Assembly: GCA_964036295.1 (NCBI GenBank)
Contig: OZ038469.1
Span: 12,333,591 to 12,397,590 of the forward strand
Reading direction: 5' to 3'
Origin: Plumapathes pennacea
Lineage: Eukaryota; Cnidaria; Anthozoa; Antipatharia; Myriopathidae
Length of the DNA: 64,000 nucleotides
The position numbers were made by a program, and so were the translations under genes. This document shows, one piece after another, positions 25,265-35,389 of this stretch (its first letter is position 1; every line of letters starts with the position of its first letter). Under the pieces are notes generated by a model. It was not told the origin of the DNA. It saw only the letters and a program-made list of their open reading frames with translations, and made no database searches.

Positions 25265-28200
25265 AGAGCCATCGTTTGAGCTAATTTGCGTCGAGTTCGA
25301 TTTATGTGACGTTTAGCTCGGGCCTTCACTCGACTTACATTCTTTTTCTGATCTCCAGGAACTCCACTTTCCCCACCACTGATCAGCGATAGTACTTGGC
25401 ACACCATTTGAACTGCTTTGCCCACGTTGCCCGAGTTGAAGAGACCGGTCAGAGGACTATTTCCTGGGTCCGTCAGCCCTTTAAGTTTCTTTGCAATTGC
25501 GGAGGACGACGGGCGGAACACCTGGAATTATACGTACACTGGGATGAAGTGACGGTGGAAGGTAAATGACTACACGAAAACAGACTGACACCGCGGAAAT
25601 ACGTTTTTCTGCCGTGTGGTCACCCTATTTTTGAGTCAGCGGTTATTGCACAAAACTGTGTACTCAAGGCAAATTTTGTAGTTCGTGTAACGCTCGTAAA
25701 ACCTCAAGAAACTTAATTATAAGCTATTCATAAGCTGTGCACAAGAAAAATATGAAGTGATCTTCACAGTTATGAACAACTTAAGCAGTTACATGAGAAG
25801 ATAAGAAATATCAAAAAGAATAATCGCTCGTACTATTTGCTTAAATTTGTTTACCTTCACTTCCAGCGTCATTTCCGTGAAATCACCTTGGGAATCGATT
25901 ACTTGCACAGTTAGAACAACTGCGTAAGACTTTTCCTTTTCTCCCAGTGGCAACGTTGTGGTCACACTCTTCATTTCACCGCTCTGCAGTACCATCGTAC
26001 TCCCAAAACTCGAAACGTAGGCAAACTGGTAGCGAAGCGGAACGTCATCGTCATGGAAACCATCACAAGAAATAGTAAACTCGGTTATCGAAGCAGCACC
26101 TTGATTTGGGTTCACGTGGCATCCTCCCTGCATAACTGGTGGTGAATTTGTCCAAAACTGATATTCCCGTTGTAATACAATTCCTTCTTCCAGTTCGGCG
26201 GTTAGATAAAGTTTGTAGTGTTTGCTCTTTCCTAGTGATACTTTTGCGTCAGGATTTTTGCCAGTTATTACAAAGTCCGGACTGTCGACCTCGGTTAAGA
26301 TTATATCTTCCAGGTTTTCGAATTGAGTCCACGAATTATTTGAACCTCCGATTTCGTTCACAAAGAGAGACCAGTGGAACAAAGGGATGACACTGCAAGA
26401 CTGTCCCTTGCAGTCAGACTCCAATACCAATTTTTTAGAAGTGCTAACCTTCCTGGCACAATTAACAGCACATCTGTTGAGACAAATAAGAGAATGCTTC
26501 TTACTCTTAGAAAATTCAGGCTGTATACACTGCGATGGGCCACTTAGCTTTCACACTCGTGCACAGTTAGCAAATAGTACTTTCAACTTCCCATATGAAT
26601 GAGCGCCAGCGAAGTAATTTTCTTCATTTGTCTGGTTTCGTTTCTGCACATTTGCACTATGACCTAATTTGATCGTGAAGTGCGAAACTGCATGCTTTAA
26701 GTTGTAACAATTTACAGTTTACACGTAGAAACTTCATTGGAACAAGACTTGAATGCCCCTGGTTGTTTTGTCATTTCGCCGTTTTCATACACTGGTGTCG
26801 ACACCCGAAAACAAAACTTTTAGGAAACGCTGACGTCACGTAGTTGCATGATTCGAACACTATAGTGTGGAAAAGTTTCTGAAGGAAAAAAGCTTGCGTT
26901 TTTAAAATAAAACGAATAAGCGCGGACTGGCAAAAAACAAATCGTAAAACGTTATCGTGTGGACACAAAACTAGGAATTTTTTGAAAACGGAGAAAAAGA
27001 ACGTTTTCAAACGAAAACGGATGCGTGCATGGACAAATGTGGTTGAATTCCAGCCAGAAACACTCTTTGTTTGGTACCCTCTTACCTGATTGATAGCGCA
27101 ATATCCAAAGTGATGCTCAAAGTGTGATTGCTTGTGGCAGTCCTCTTGTCTTTTTTCACGACAACTTGAAAGACGTATGTTTCCCCAGATCGCATTCTGC
27201 TTGGATCGATCACTAAGACACTATTAGTGGAGTTCAACTTGCCAGGTCCATAACCAAAGCATCCTAAATTTGTAGGGTCTCTACCAAACCCGACGTCGAC
27301 CGGGAGGTCACCAACATTCGAAAACGTTTCGTTCTGTCTTCTGCAGAGCCACGTAAAACGCATGCCCCGTTGATCATGCACACGTTCATCAGTATCACGT
27401 GACTTTGACGCGTCCAATTTGAATAACGCGCCTCCTTTGACTGCTACATTAGGCGCAGTTATTTGAGCCAATAATGGAGCTAGGCGTCGGAGAAACCCAT
27501 AATCAAAACTGTTGGGTTTTTCGGCGCTGCTTGTTCGTTTCAATACAAGCCGAATGTAGTTTAGTCCTATTAACATTTCTTTCGTGCTAAGATTAAAGTC
27601 TGAGCCTCCGTTTTTAAGATTTAGATAAGGCAAAAATTCACCGCTTGTTTCATCAACTTTTGAGACCTCCCAAAATGGCAATAAATCCGTTTCGTTGCAT
27701 GTGAGCTTAACTTCCCCCTGTATCGTGATTTCTTCTTCTGAAAGAATCTCTCTGGCGCCAGCGATTGTCTTGTTTAAGTGCAGGACAACGGTTGGAAGTG
27801 AGCAGTTGAGGTCTGAAGACAAAAAATGAATGCAAGAGTACTGAATTGGTAGTATTTTCTTACCTATCTCTGTTGAAGAAAAACAATCAACTGACAAAAC
27901 TTCCATCTGTCACTGAAATATCGTAGCCAGGCAGAGAAAATACAATAAGAATTACAAAATGTGCATGAAGGGAAACTCTAACATAGTTTCTCTTAACGAA
28001 ACCTTTTCGTGTATATATAACATCAACGGAATGATACATATATGTCACTAAGTGGACAATTGTCTGTTGGTGTCCACTTAGTATTTGAGAAGAGCGGTTA
28101 AGCTTTATAGTTTGTAACTAAATTTAAAAAAGTGGCCCGGCCCAAAAGTCGAGCCGGCTCACATGCTAAATAATTGGCTACAGTTTTAGCAGTTGTGTCT

Positions 28201-31200
28201 GCTATAAGAACGGAAAGCGTAACAGGGTTCAAGAGTACCTACCTGGGTATACGACCTTGAAGAAGTTGGGGTTAAACGTACTTCCTGTGGTGACCATTTC
28301 CTCGAGTTTCATCTTGACGTTAGTCATGCTTTCTCTAATGCAATCGATTTGAATTTCAGCAGCGATCAAATTTTCCGATGTGGATTCCATCTGTGGACTG
28401 AAGAATAACCGTTCTCATTTTAAACTTGAAAGGAATGCTAGTCCTCTTGTGACTGTAATGTAATCCTTCCAAACTTAAAGCATTTGTTATTTTCACTAGT
28501 TTTAATGGCGTAGCCATAATAAAAACGTATAATGTATCCACCAAAGGGTAATGTGGATATGCTGAACGCTGTAATAATGGTCCAACTGACGTTTCGAGCG
28601 TTAGCTTGTACAGACGAACTGACTAAAATATCAGCCTATTGTTAGAAAAGACAATTTGAGACACTGGCACCCAATGTTACTTACCTTAATGATTTCACTT
28701 TAGCTCCAAGAAAACCAGGGGTGGTTTTCAAAGTCTCTGTCACCTGAAATGAAGTATAAAGTAAAATGCTTTAGTTATAAAAAAATTATCAAGTATATCT
28801 CTCTGTTGGCGAGCCGCGGTTCGGTTTCTATACAATTGCATAGTGACGCCAAAAAAAGAAGCAGTTATCCGCCCCTAAATATTTTAGCCTTGCGAGTTCT
28901 GGTGATTGTAAAAGTGGCTTATTGTCCCTTTATAGATAACACTTCGTGATAACACTTCGTGATAACACTTCGTGATGCACCTCTTCTTGGAATGCTGCTG
29001 CCATTTCAATCCACTCTTTGCTGTCTGTCTGAAGAAACTTGGTTGTGAAAAGAGCTTCTGAAGTCAACAGCCAGGCGGAGAAGCTATAGTCTGATGTCAA
29101 AATCAAAACATTACCGGTAAGTTTAAAACATGTTACATGCTAACTTGTTTATGCTGAAGAAGGACTCCACATCGTACGCGCATACAAGAATAGATTGGGC
29201 AGCAAGACTGCCATATTGCGTAGCCTGTAAAACGGAGCAAGTCACAAGTCATGGTTGCCGCAATTTTGTCACGTTTTTGACACCAGGAAGAATTAAAGGT
29301 CGGGTAAACGGAATACCACAGTAATAACCTGTGGTTATGTCAGAATTTGCCACCTCTAGCAAAGTGTGACGGGTGAGTCAGATCATGTGAATTCTCGCGG
29401 TTTGCAGGCTGCAAAACTGACGGCAATCTAAAACTAATCTAAAAGTCTTGAAAATTTGTAAACTGGAGGTGCACTTTAAGGACACTTTTCGTTTTGTTGC
29501 ATAGGAGGCAGACGCCTTATCCATTAGGCCACGGAGGCATACAGTGTTCAGAGCATTTTCTGGTTTTAACATACTCATCACCGCAACAACTTCCAAAATT
29601 AACCATAATTCTAGTTTGTGACTGTAGTTTTCGTCCTTAGAACTGACGTATAGTATATCAGTGAAGTGAAAATCGAGGAAGCTTTCGACAAAGTAAAAGC
29701 GTTGAGTCTCATAAAAAGAGAAAAAGAAAAATGCTAACAAAAACGACACCCCCGACGGGACTCGAACCCGCAATCTTCTACTGACCCTTAATGCATAGGA
29801 GGCAGACGCCTTATCCATTAGGCCACGGAGGCACACAGTTTATATAGCTTTAAAATGGGTTTAAAACAGTCATCATTTTCCACAACAACCTGTTCCCCCT
29901 GCTTTCAAAACCAACTAGAATTCTAGTTTGTAAAAATATTTTCACATGATTTTGCTACCTGTTGACAGGTATCCTAAATTTGCAGTTTTATTAAGATGAA
30001 TGTATAAATTGAATTGCTTTAGTATTGGAAAGAAATGGCGATTGCATCTCGCCGATAACTTGGCGGCAGCCGATTGAAGGACGCCTCTTGTCCGGAATAT
30101 AATTGTGATATTACAAAATTTTGTTCCTGAATGTGATCTCACACTGCAGCAGTTTTTGTTAATATGATGACTAAAGCCATTTTGTCTTTTGATCCCTTTA
30201 GCCGTTCAGCCATTTTTTTGTCGTGAGCTCAGTGGGCAATTTCCGAGGTGCATTTTGCGAGTCCCAGTGCAAGCTTTTCACTTATTTTGTTGATTTTAAT
30301 TTGATTTGCACGCGAGTAAACCCTTCACAGTCATGCGGAGTTCCGCAAGCATGAGATATTTTGGAGGGCCACTAGATGATAAAACTTAGTGGCAGAGCAG
30401 TGGTGGTCAAAATGCAATTGTGTAAAGTAAACAAACTCAGCGGAAATATTCACATAATCCGTTCACACAGGCAATAAATGTACTATTCGCTACTGCGCAT
30501 GACTGTGAAAGTGACTTATCTTTATAGGAAAGGTCTTGTACGAAGCCTGGTTTTAAAACAGAGCCAAAAAGAAAAGCGGAAATGATGGCCAACTAAGTGT
30601 AGCAAAAATAGGGAAATGAATCATGCAAGGAAAGCAAAATTAGCCCCGCAGAAAATAACTTGAGGTTGTGATTTATCTGCCCAACTTCTCGAGGCCTACA
30701 AGGAGAAGTCAACAACTTGCATTGTGAATGTGCAAAAAAAAAAAAAAAAAAGAAAGAAAGAAAGAAAGAAAAGAAAAGGAAAGGAAAAAAGATAAAAAAT
30801 AAGAAAATAAGAATAAGAAAATAATTTACCTGGCAAACATCCATATAGCTCAAAGCGAAGGGCAAAATTTCTGTGCCAGTCTGTGGGGAAGATAATGATA
30901 CTACGAACCACGGCAGGTAGTGACACGAGACTCATGTGAGTACCGTTTGAGTCGTTGTTCCCTTTAAATATCTGTGGAACGAATGATTTTTGCAACTTTT
31001 TAAGGAGTTGAAGCAAGCCTTGAAAGTACTAAAGGAATTGTTTCACAGTTATTATTTTCTTTATGTCTGACACAGCGCTCTTAAGGCTAGCCTGCAAACA
31101 GGCTCTCCTGGCTCAACTGGGGTGTTTGGGAGGGCTAGGGGTAGGAGAGGGGAGGGAGACGTCTATCTCGGTGGGGAGGGGTCGCCTCAAAAGCTGCCCG

Positions 31201-33620
31201 ACGGGAGACGGCTGTATTCGCAGACTAGGGAGGGGACAATTTTGCAGTATGTGGACGGCAACTGTAAAACGCTTTTTAGTATATATTTACTTTTGCTAGA
31301 AAGATCGGATCACAGTAATTTATATTTAGTTTTGCTAGAAAGATCGAATCACAGTCATTTATGTATTTTATATTCACACCTTTCTTAGGAAAGTCTGCCC
31401 AATTTCATGTTGTATAAATAGCTTTAATTATTTAAAGCTTTTGGTATTTGCTACCTTATTGATATACACATTTTTTAATTTTATAAAATTAGACTTCGTT
31501 TACTTTGACTTATACCTTTGTAACACTGTGAAATTCAGTGGAAACCGACTAAAAGAATTTCATGGGATAATTGTGGTAAACATAGTATGGAAAGAAATTA
31601 GTTAATATAACTACTAGGGGGCGATTGGAAATGGCACGCGTTTATAAAGAAAAGTATACACATGTTGTCCAATTGGCAGAATACAAAAGATGCAGGTGCG
31701 GGTTTTTTCTAAAATGTTCCCTGTATTATGTTGGTGAATTGTCAACAAATTTGATAGCTCAAATAGCAAAAGTACTACAACGATGAAAGAAATTATTTTA
31801 TCTATGCACACACCTTCTAATTCTTATCTATAAATAGTAATGAGTAATGCCACCATCTACTCCAGAGATACAGTTTCAGAGTTAAGGCCTGACAAAACGA
31901 GGACACGTTGTGGCGGCAACATTGCTAGCGCGCATGTTTCCCAAATGCTGCCCCGTTTTGCCACGCGCGAAAGATTTGTTGCGTACACAAACTTGTGTCT
32001 TGGGCACAAAATATGTTTCTAAAAAGCTTCAGAAACATCTGTAGTGTTGAGTCCGCATTGAGCACAACAATGTTGCCACTCGTTTTGCCAGGCCATTAGA
32101 TAAGACATGCTTCTAATTTCCAAATCATATTGGAGATCCTTTCCTTTTTATAATTTAATATTCTCTTTGTTGTTGCTTGATATCTCATAACTTAGTTAAA
32201 TAGTTTACACAAACCGCCATTTTTGTCAATTGGATTCATTGGATTCAACTTTTTCAACAGGGCTCGGGCCCACTGGCCACCGCCGATACCACTGGGTGTT
32301 CTACCACTTATGGGGTGGAAAACTTAGGATCACTATTACACCAGCTAGTGGTCCTAATCTCCACTTACACGTATGAGTCCATCTAATATAAATCGACAAA
32401 AATGTAATTAGAAGTGAGCGTCAAGGCTAGAGTCATGTAACCTATTGATACGTTTTAGGTAAACTGTAAATTTTTAGGCCGAGCCGTCACATACCGTTTG
32501 ATTGACAATTCTGAAGACTACTTCACTTTCTTGATTGTTTTTCGTTTGATATTTCACGGTGCCTTTCCCTCTTTGTTTTGATTTATTGTTGCTGTTTTTT
32601 TTTTTCGCTTGCCGCTGCCAATCATATAAATACAAGGTATTGCAATCGGAATAAGCTGTTACAACAGCGTACAAAATTCATTTCATGTATAAGTAGGAGT
32701 AGGTCTATTTAGTGGACTTCTGAGACTTGAACAAACAAGAAGGGAAACTGGAACTTAATTATCTTCCTTCGAGCATGAAAGATCAACAATAAACACCATA
32801 CATCTCTTTGCAAATAAAATTCATGTTGGGCTTTTCATGACTCGCGATTTAGGATAATGACAAACGTATGTTGGTTTTTGAATGACTTCCAATCGTATCA
32901 AGGTGAATTTTCTGTTTGTGTCATCATTTTCTTAATTAGACCTGGCCGCAGTTGTTTGTAGAGTGGATAGCGCTATCCACCCCTGAATAATTCCAGTTGA
33001 TAAAATAAGCTTAAAGGTGTAGTACTTATCCACTAGATAGCGATTTGTCCGGTAAATAGGCGCTGTTCAGTCTCTGAAGAGGTTGGTAGTTATTACTGAC
33101 ACAATATCACACTTACCTGGATTTTATTTTCCAGGTCTCTGAAGTAATCAAAAGGATTGCGTCCTTTTTTGTAAAGAAACATGAAGTATTTTACCCACTC
33201 AGCCGCCGCGGGGTCGCCATACCCCTGTGTAGCTATGGCTGTAATCACCATGTCTTCCTCGAGATCCACTCTAATCCAGTGTGTTTGGTCGCCTGATGGA
33301 TATGCCCGATATCCCGGTGCCCACGACTGAAGATCCAGTCTCGCTCTATGAGGCCCAAACGTCTGGAAGTCTTTCTCAAAAGCTGAGGAAGCTTTGAAAG
33401 ATGAGTCCTTTACTCTCCCATCCTTAATTCCGACCGGCTTTCTGCAATTAGCTGAAAGGTGAAGCGGCGGGAGAGAAACCAGTTAATACCAAGGTGTGCC
33501 TAGAAACACATCAGTATTTTCACACCCACTTGTAATGTTTTCCAAAGTTTCCATGGATGGAATCACGCCCAGACTATGGGAAAGGGCGGACATATACAGC
33601 AGAACGGCGAAAATCGCCAT
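15268..33620 (-). CDS. Polycystin-1-like receptor-channel with F5/8C, REJ, GPS, PLAT and channel domains
   Basis: Complete 18-exon model, all phases consistent: 33620-33530, 33451-33117, 30971-30830, 29090-28981, 28743-28685, 28397-28243, 27812-27086, 26473-25855, 25521-25339, 24714-24589, 24394-24197, 23923-23675, 23207-22431, 21581-21345, 20964-20612, 19438-18469, 18072-17901, 17177-15268. This totals 7,413 nt, about 2,470 aa. Order: signal peptide (1-18), discoidin F5/8C (about 31-189), REJ-type region (about 297-1000), GPS with HL|S site (about 1240-1275), TM1 (about 1306-1325), PLAT (about 1345-1465), five helices plus a further five including the pore, and a cytoplasmic tail with an acidic Ser/Asp stretch and a helical segment. 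The architecture is that of the PKD1/PKD1L/PKDREJ family: autoproteolysed large receptors that pair with polycystin-2 channels. No PKD repeats, LRR or lectin domain is seen. Closest human counterpart is uncertain. Confidence 0.9.
17901..19438 (-). CDS. Polycystin-like exons 16-17: TM2-TM6 and start of extracellular TOP domain
   Basis: Exon 16 (19438-18469) holds the end of PLAT, GEDHLWMSVLTRPPHNPFTR (a well conserved polycystin-1 segment) and five hydrophobic helices, with a charged cytoplasmic loop (KAPKDKNNADEPSQPRQRCK). Exon 17 (18072-17901) encodes FWSWTQAILVPSLYGTKWYN and LGMPRLRQLRVRP, the start of the polycystin TOP domain. Confidence 0.9.
19529..19665. mobile_element. Palindromic MITE in polycystin intron 15
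   Basis: Begins TTACACGGCGGCGCCAAGAT and ends with the inverse (CAAGCCGCCGTGTAA). Inner arms GTAAAAACAATATTTTAC are inverted around CAAGCGCTTCGCGAGTG. The loop resembles that of the 13561-13739 element (GCGCTTCGC), which suggests related families. Confidence 0.65.
20413..20454. repeat. Poly-T tract in polycystin intron 15
   Basis: 42 consecutive T on the plus strand, preceded by a short TG repeat. On the gene's strand this is a poly-A run about 160 nt downstream of the PLAT exon. An assembly or slippage length error is possible. Confidence 0.7.
20612..20964 (-). CDS. Polycystin-like exon 15: PLAT domain
   Basis: Encodes YIYNVSVQTGMWRGCGTTAN, then VTINIYGLRDNSGPIQL, SLGMLHKIRIWHDN and GWFLRQVLITDLQTDEKWDF, the standard PLAT/LH2 motif series. 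The donor is the GTACGA after AATAG, not the earlier GTAAAT. This keeps phase 2 and yields FHVNRWLAVEKADGQ across the junction with exon 16, as in other polycystins. PLAT sits on the first cytoplasmic loop and binds lipids in human PKD1. Confidence 0.9.
21345..23207 (-). CDS. Polycystin-like exons 13-14: GAIN/GPS and first membrane helix
   Basis: Exon 13 (23207-22431) ends with the first half of the GPS, CLYWSETKEKWTGEGCQ. Exon 14 (21581-21345) supplies VGPKSDPSKLHCLCTHLSAF, which has the two cysteines and an intact HL|S autoproteolysis site. NFVVLSTICVIFGLYIIGVI is the first membrane helix. Exon 13 also has a basic patch (VRRRRSCSGPAGRIKRS) that could be a furin-type site. The acceptor of exon 14 is duplicated (see 21566-21757). 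Confidence 0.9.
21566..21757 (-). repeat. 95-bp tandem duplication containing the exon-14 splice acceptor
   Basis: The block starting CGCTTTTAGGGCCAACCTTG occurs at 21566 and again at 21661 with few differences. On the gene's strand each copy has a pyrimidine tract, AG, and the first codons of the GPS exon (VGPKS). Using the upstream copy (exon start near 21676) would read VGPKS and then about 17 new residues to a stop. See findings. Confidence 0.85.
22098..22121. repeat. Poly-C tract in polycystin intron 13
   Basis: A run of about 24 C on the plus strand (G on the gene strand). A second such run of about 29 lies at 25236-25264 in intron 9. Long G-runs can form G-quadruplexes in the transcript; that is inference only. 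Confidence 0.7.
25855..27812 (-). CDS. Polycystin-like exons 7-8: REJ region
   Basis: Exons 27812-27086 and 26473-25855 join in phase 2. They contain the patterns of the receptor-for-egg-jelly module: APLLAQITAPNVAVKGG, KLDASKSRDTDE, RFTWLCRR, then NSPPVMQGGCHVNP and TEFTISCDGFHDDDVPLRYQ. Paired cysteines and beta-rich spacing suit the FN3-like folds described for REJ. Exons 9-12 (25521-23675) continue a helical stretch that leads to the GAIN/GPS part. Confidence 0.85.
26790..27040. mobile_element. Decayed MITE in polycystin intron 7
   Basis: Contains imperfect inverted segments around CGTTTTC/GAAAACG and GTGTGGACAC. It resembles the element at 5354-5564 and others of the GTCCACAC type, but the ends are not clean. 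Confidence 0.35.
28575..28612 (-). mobile_element. Penelope/retrozyme-type hammerhead core remnant in polycystin intron 5
   Basis: On the minus strand GCTAACGCTCGAAACGTCAG (28586-28605) is the 3' half of a hammerhead core (stem II strand, GAAA, then the stem III strand ending CAG). The expected CUGAUGA 5' strand is degenerate. It is related to the core at 2760-2789. Confidence 0.5.
28935..28973. repeat. 13-bp tandem repeat beside exon-4 donor
   Basis: Three perfect copies of GATAACACTTCGT, ending seven bases before the last base of exon 4 (28981). On the gene strand the repeat follows directly after the donor GTGCATCACG. Confidence 0.8.
29498..29538 (-). pseudogene. 5' half of tRNA-Arg(CCT), truncated inside the intron
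   Basis: Identical to the first 41 nt of the intact tRNA at 29747-29832 (from GCCTCCGTGG through the anticodon to TATGCA) and then diverges. The 3' half is absent. It lies about 210 nt downstream of the intact gene on the same strand. The A- and B-box pair is broken because the B box is missing. Confidence 0.8.
29747..29832 (-). tRNA. tRNA-Arg(CCT) with a 13-nt intron
   Basis: 86 nt folding as a full cloverleaf: acceptor stem GCCTCCG with CGGGGGT, D arm GCCTAATGGATAAGGC, anticodon stem TCTGC with GTAGA, loop CTCCTA plus A with anticodon CCT, T arm GCGGG-TTCGAGT-CCCGT, discriminator G. The 13 nt TGCATTAAGGGTC at the canonical 37/38 position is an intron. A T5 terminator follows four bases downstream on the minus strand. 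The gene lies in intron 3 of the polycystin-like gene, same strand. The host mRNA is made by Pol II and this gene by Pol III. Confidence 0.93.
30738..30790. repeat. A-rich/GAAA microsatellite near exon-3 donor
   Basis: A run of 18 A followed by GAAA and GGAAA repeats on the plus strand, ending about 40 nt from the exon-3 donor. Confidence 0.7.
31088..31227. mobile_element. Short TIR element in polycystin intron 2
   Basis: Starts TAGCCTGCAAACAGGCT and ends with the inverse of TAGTCTGCGAATACAGCC. The interior is G-rich on plus (GGGAGGGCTAGGGGTAGG). A related palindrome, TAGCCTGCGAGCAGGCTT, occurs at about 35412. Confidence 0.55.
31228..33116. other. Long intron 2 of polycystin-like gene
   Basis: AT-rich intronic DNA. 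At about 32960-33050 a GTGGATAGCGCTATCCAC palindrome sits beside a diverged second copy (TATCCACTAGATAGCG), probably another MITE remnant. No exon recognised. Confidence 0.5.
33117..33620 (-). CDS. Polycystin-like exons 1-2: signal peptide and discoidin domain start
   Basis: Exon 1 (33620-33530) starts ATGGCGATTTTCGCC and encodes a hydrophobic leader (AIFAVLLYMSALSHSLG). Its phase-1 donor is GTGGGT. Exon 2 (33451-33117) opens with NCRKPVGIKDGRVKDSSF, the usual F5/8 type C opening (Cys, then G-x-I-x-D-x-SS), followed by ARLDLQSWAPGYRA and HWIRVDLEEDMVITAIATQG. Exon 3 (30971-30830) completes the fold with VRSIIIFPTDWHRNFALRFE then LYGC, the canonical end. F5/8C domains bind membranes or glycans, so an adhesive or ligand-binding tip is likely. 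Confidence 0.88.
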
Positions 33621-34429
33621 GTTTCCTGATTTTCGCTTTTTCTTTCACATGACGATTGTTATAAAAGTGGCTCGCCACAGGCAACAAATGAATTTAGACA
33701 AAATATTTTCACATCGTCAGAATTTAATATTCAAGCCAATAACGTCTGCAACTTATTGCCATGGTAGCTAAACTCTTTACGTAAAATTTTCATAAAAGAG
33801 AATGTTCTAGGTGTTAGAGAAGACGCAGCTCGATGAACATGACGTTTATCGCGGTGTTTTTTTTGGTACAATGTTGGAACGTTTTAATTTTTCTGCAGGT
33901 GGTACAAGTAAGAGATATAAACAGATTTAATAACGAAACTTGGCTTTCAAAGCTGTGTGGTGATCTATAAATTAAAGGTATCTGTTAAATGAATATGTTC
34001 CGGGTATGACCGTTTTTAAAAATAATGGTCGGTACTCATTTCTTTTTATTGGAAAGTCAGTCTAAATGCATGTAGTCCATCAAGTGTGGGTTTCTGAATG
34101 TAAGTACCGTAAACTCTAGGGGAGAGGGGGTGGGGGTGCCCGCAAGCATGTTGGCCCGGAAAATTTCCGAGATTTGATTCTCTAAAATATTATTTCTTAC
34201 CCGTTTCGGAAGCTAGTAAATTCCAAAAATCTAGTTTAGAGGTTGAAGCGACGGATCTGCTTCTCGGGCTCCCTTCTGGCTCTCCCCATTTCCCTCTACT
34301 CACCACTTCGCTTTAACGAGAAAATAAACGCGACAACAGAGAACGGCTCATTATCGCATTGTTTTGTGCTTGTAGAAAAGGTTTCGCGCTTTGGCCTCGT
34401 TTTGAAGCAAAGAAAACCTCTTCTCTGGC
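33621..34429. other. Upstream flank of the polycystin-like gene
   Basis: Should contain the minus-strand promoter. No TATA box or strong motif could be assigned. No gene seen. Confidence 0.4.
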
Positions 34430-34925
34430 GGTGTAATGCCAGCTCTTAAGAGGACTAGGTTGACTGCGTCGGCGTGGCGGAAGACAAACTGGTGTATCAA
34501 CTGTGTGTTGATGAGGGTAATGGAACGCCGTGAAAAAGACAATAACAGACGTAGAGCGAATGAGAGGATTATGGGTAAACGGGGTTTAAAAGGGAATTAA
34601 GGAAGAAACTTACCTCAGTGGAAACGTACGAAGTTTTTGATTGGCTGTTGTGAAAAGCAGCCAATCAGAAAATATGGTCAAAGGTTACGGAGCTACGAGA
34701 AAGAGAACCGCTCGTTGATTCCTGCGGAAGAAAAGGTACCAATTTTGAAAATCAGGCGCTGTTCTGTACACTTGCGGGATTCGATGTTGCCTTGGTGAAG
34801 AGATAAGCCGAAAATGGTCATGTTGTTGTGGGAATGACCAGGTTGATTAAAATGCCGAGCTACTGGTTTGAAGACGTCCTGGTTTTTCACATCCAAAAGA
34901 TGTTCGCGGAAACGATCTCCCAACC
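34430..34925 (-). pseudogene. Penelope-like retroelement 3' remnant (GIY-YIG end)
   Basis: A minus-strand frame from about 34920 to 34693 encodes GDRFREHLLDVKNQD, PVARHFNQPGHSHNNM, GLSLHQGNIESRK and EQRLIFKIGT, matching the C-terminal GIY-YIG endonuclease region of Penelope-like elements common in corals. It is 5'-truncated at GDRFREH: the catalytic GIY and YIG strands and the reverse transcriptase are gone. At 34432-34530 lies the same terminal sequence (GTGTATCAACTGTGTGTTGA) as in the ARID4-like intron fragment. Confidence 0.7.
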
Positions 34926-35083
34926 TCTCTTATCTGGCGACCTGATGCCATTGTTATCTTTCAGATTCGTTGGCGATAAATTGCATAGGAGCTGTTTTAT
35001 ATCCACCGGCGTAACTTCTGCCATGAAAATCAGCAATGGGTCTTCTGGAGGTCCGGGGGTCGCGCGCCCTCTGATTCATTGTC

Positions 35084-35389
35084 TCAGTTGACCTCGATTT
35101 CGTGCTCGTACTTCACTCGCCCCAAGCCATCGGAGAGTCGAATATCACGTGATTCATTTACCCAAGCGACGCGACGCGTTACGGGAGAAGGTGTTACTTT
35201 CAGCTGGTCCAGCAAATCGTTTGTTTCTCGACACAAACGGACGTATTTTACGATGTTTAGAAGGTGAGTTTGTGTATCTTCACTTGATTTTTCTTCAAGA
35301 GGACCAATTTCGGTTTCCTTAATAGTTGCTTTTACTGCAAACGATCGTTGGAAAGTTTTGGTCCTTGTGATTGTGTGATGGAACGTCAT
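35084..35389 (-). other. Unassigned open frame of 101 codons
   Basis: A minus-strand frame from ATG at 35389, hydrophilic, with LLNIVKYVRLCRETNDLLDQ. No family recognised and no supporting splice sites. It adjoins the Penelope-like remnant and may be part of a repeat. Confidence 0.2.

Noticed and set aside
28685-28743. Use of the acceptor at 28390 for polycystin exon 6
   Set aside because: It breaks phase with exon 5. The acceptor seven bases upstream on the gene strand (exon start 28397) keeps the frame.
29378-29836. 152-codon minus-strand frame over the tRNA locus
   Set aside because: It is tRNA-Arg sequence and its half copy read as protein (the familiar CLRGLMDKASAS translation).
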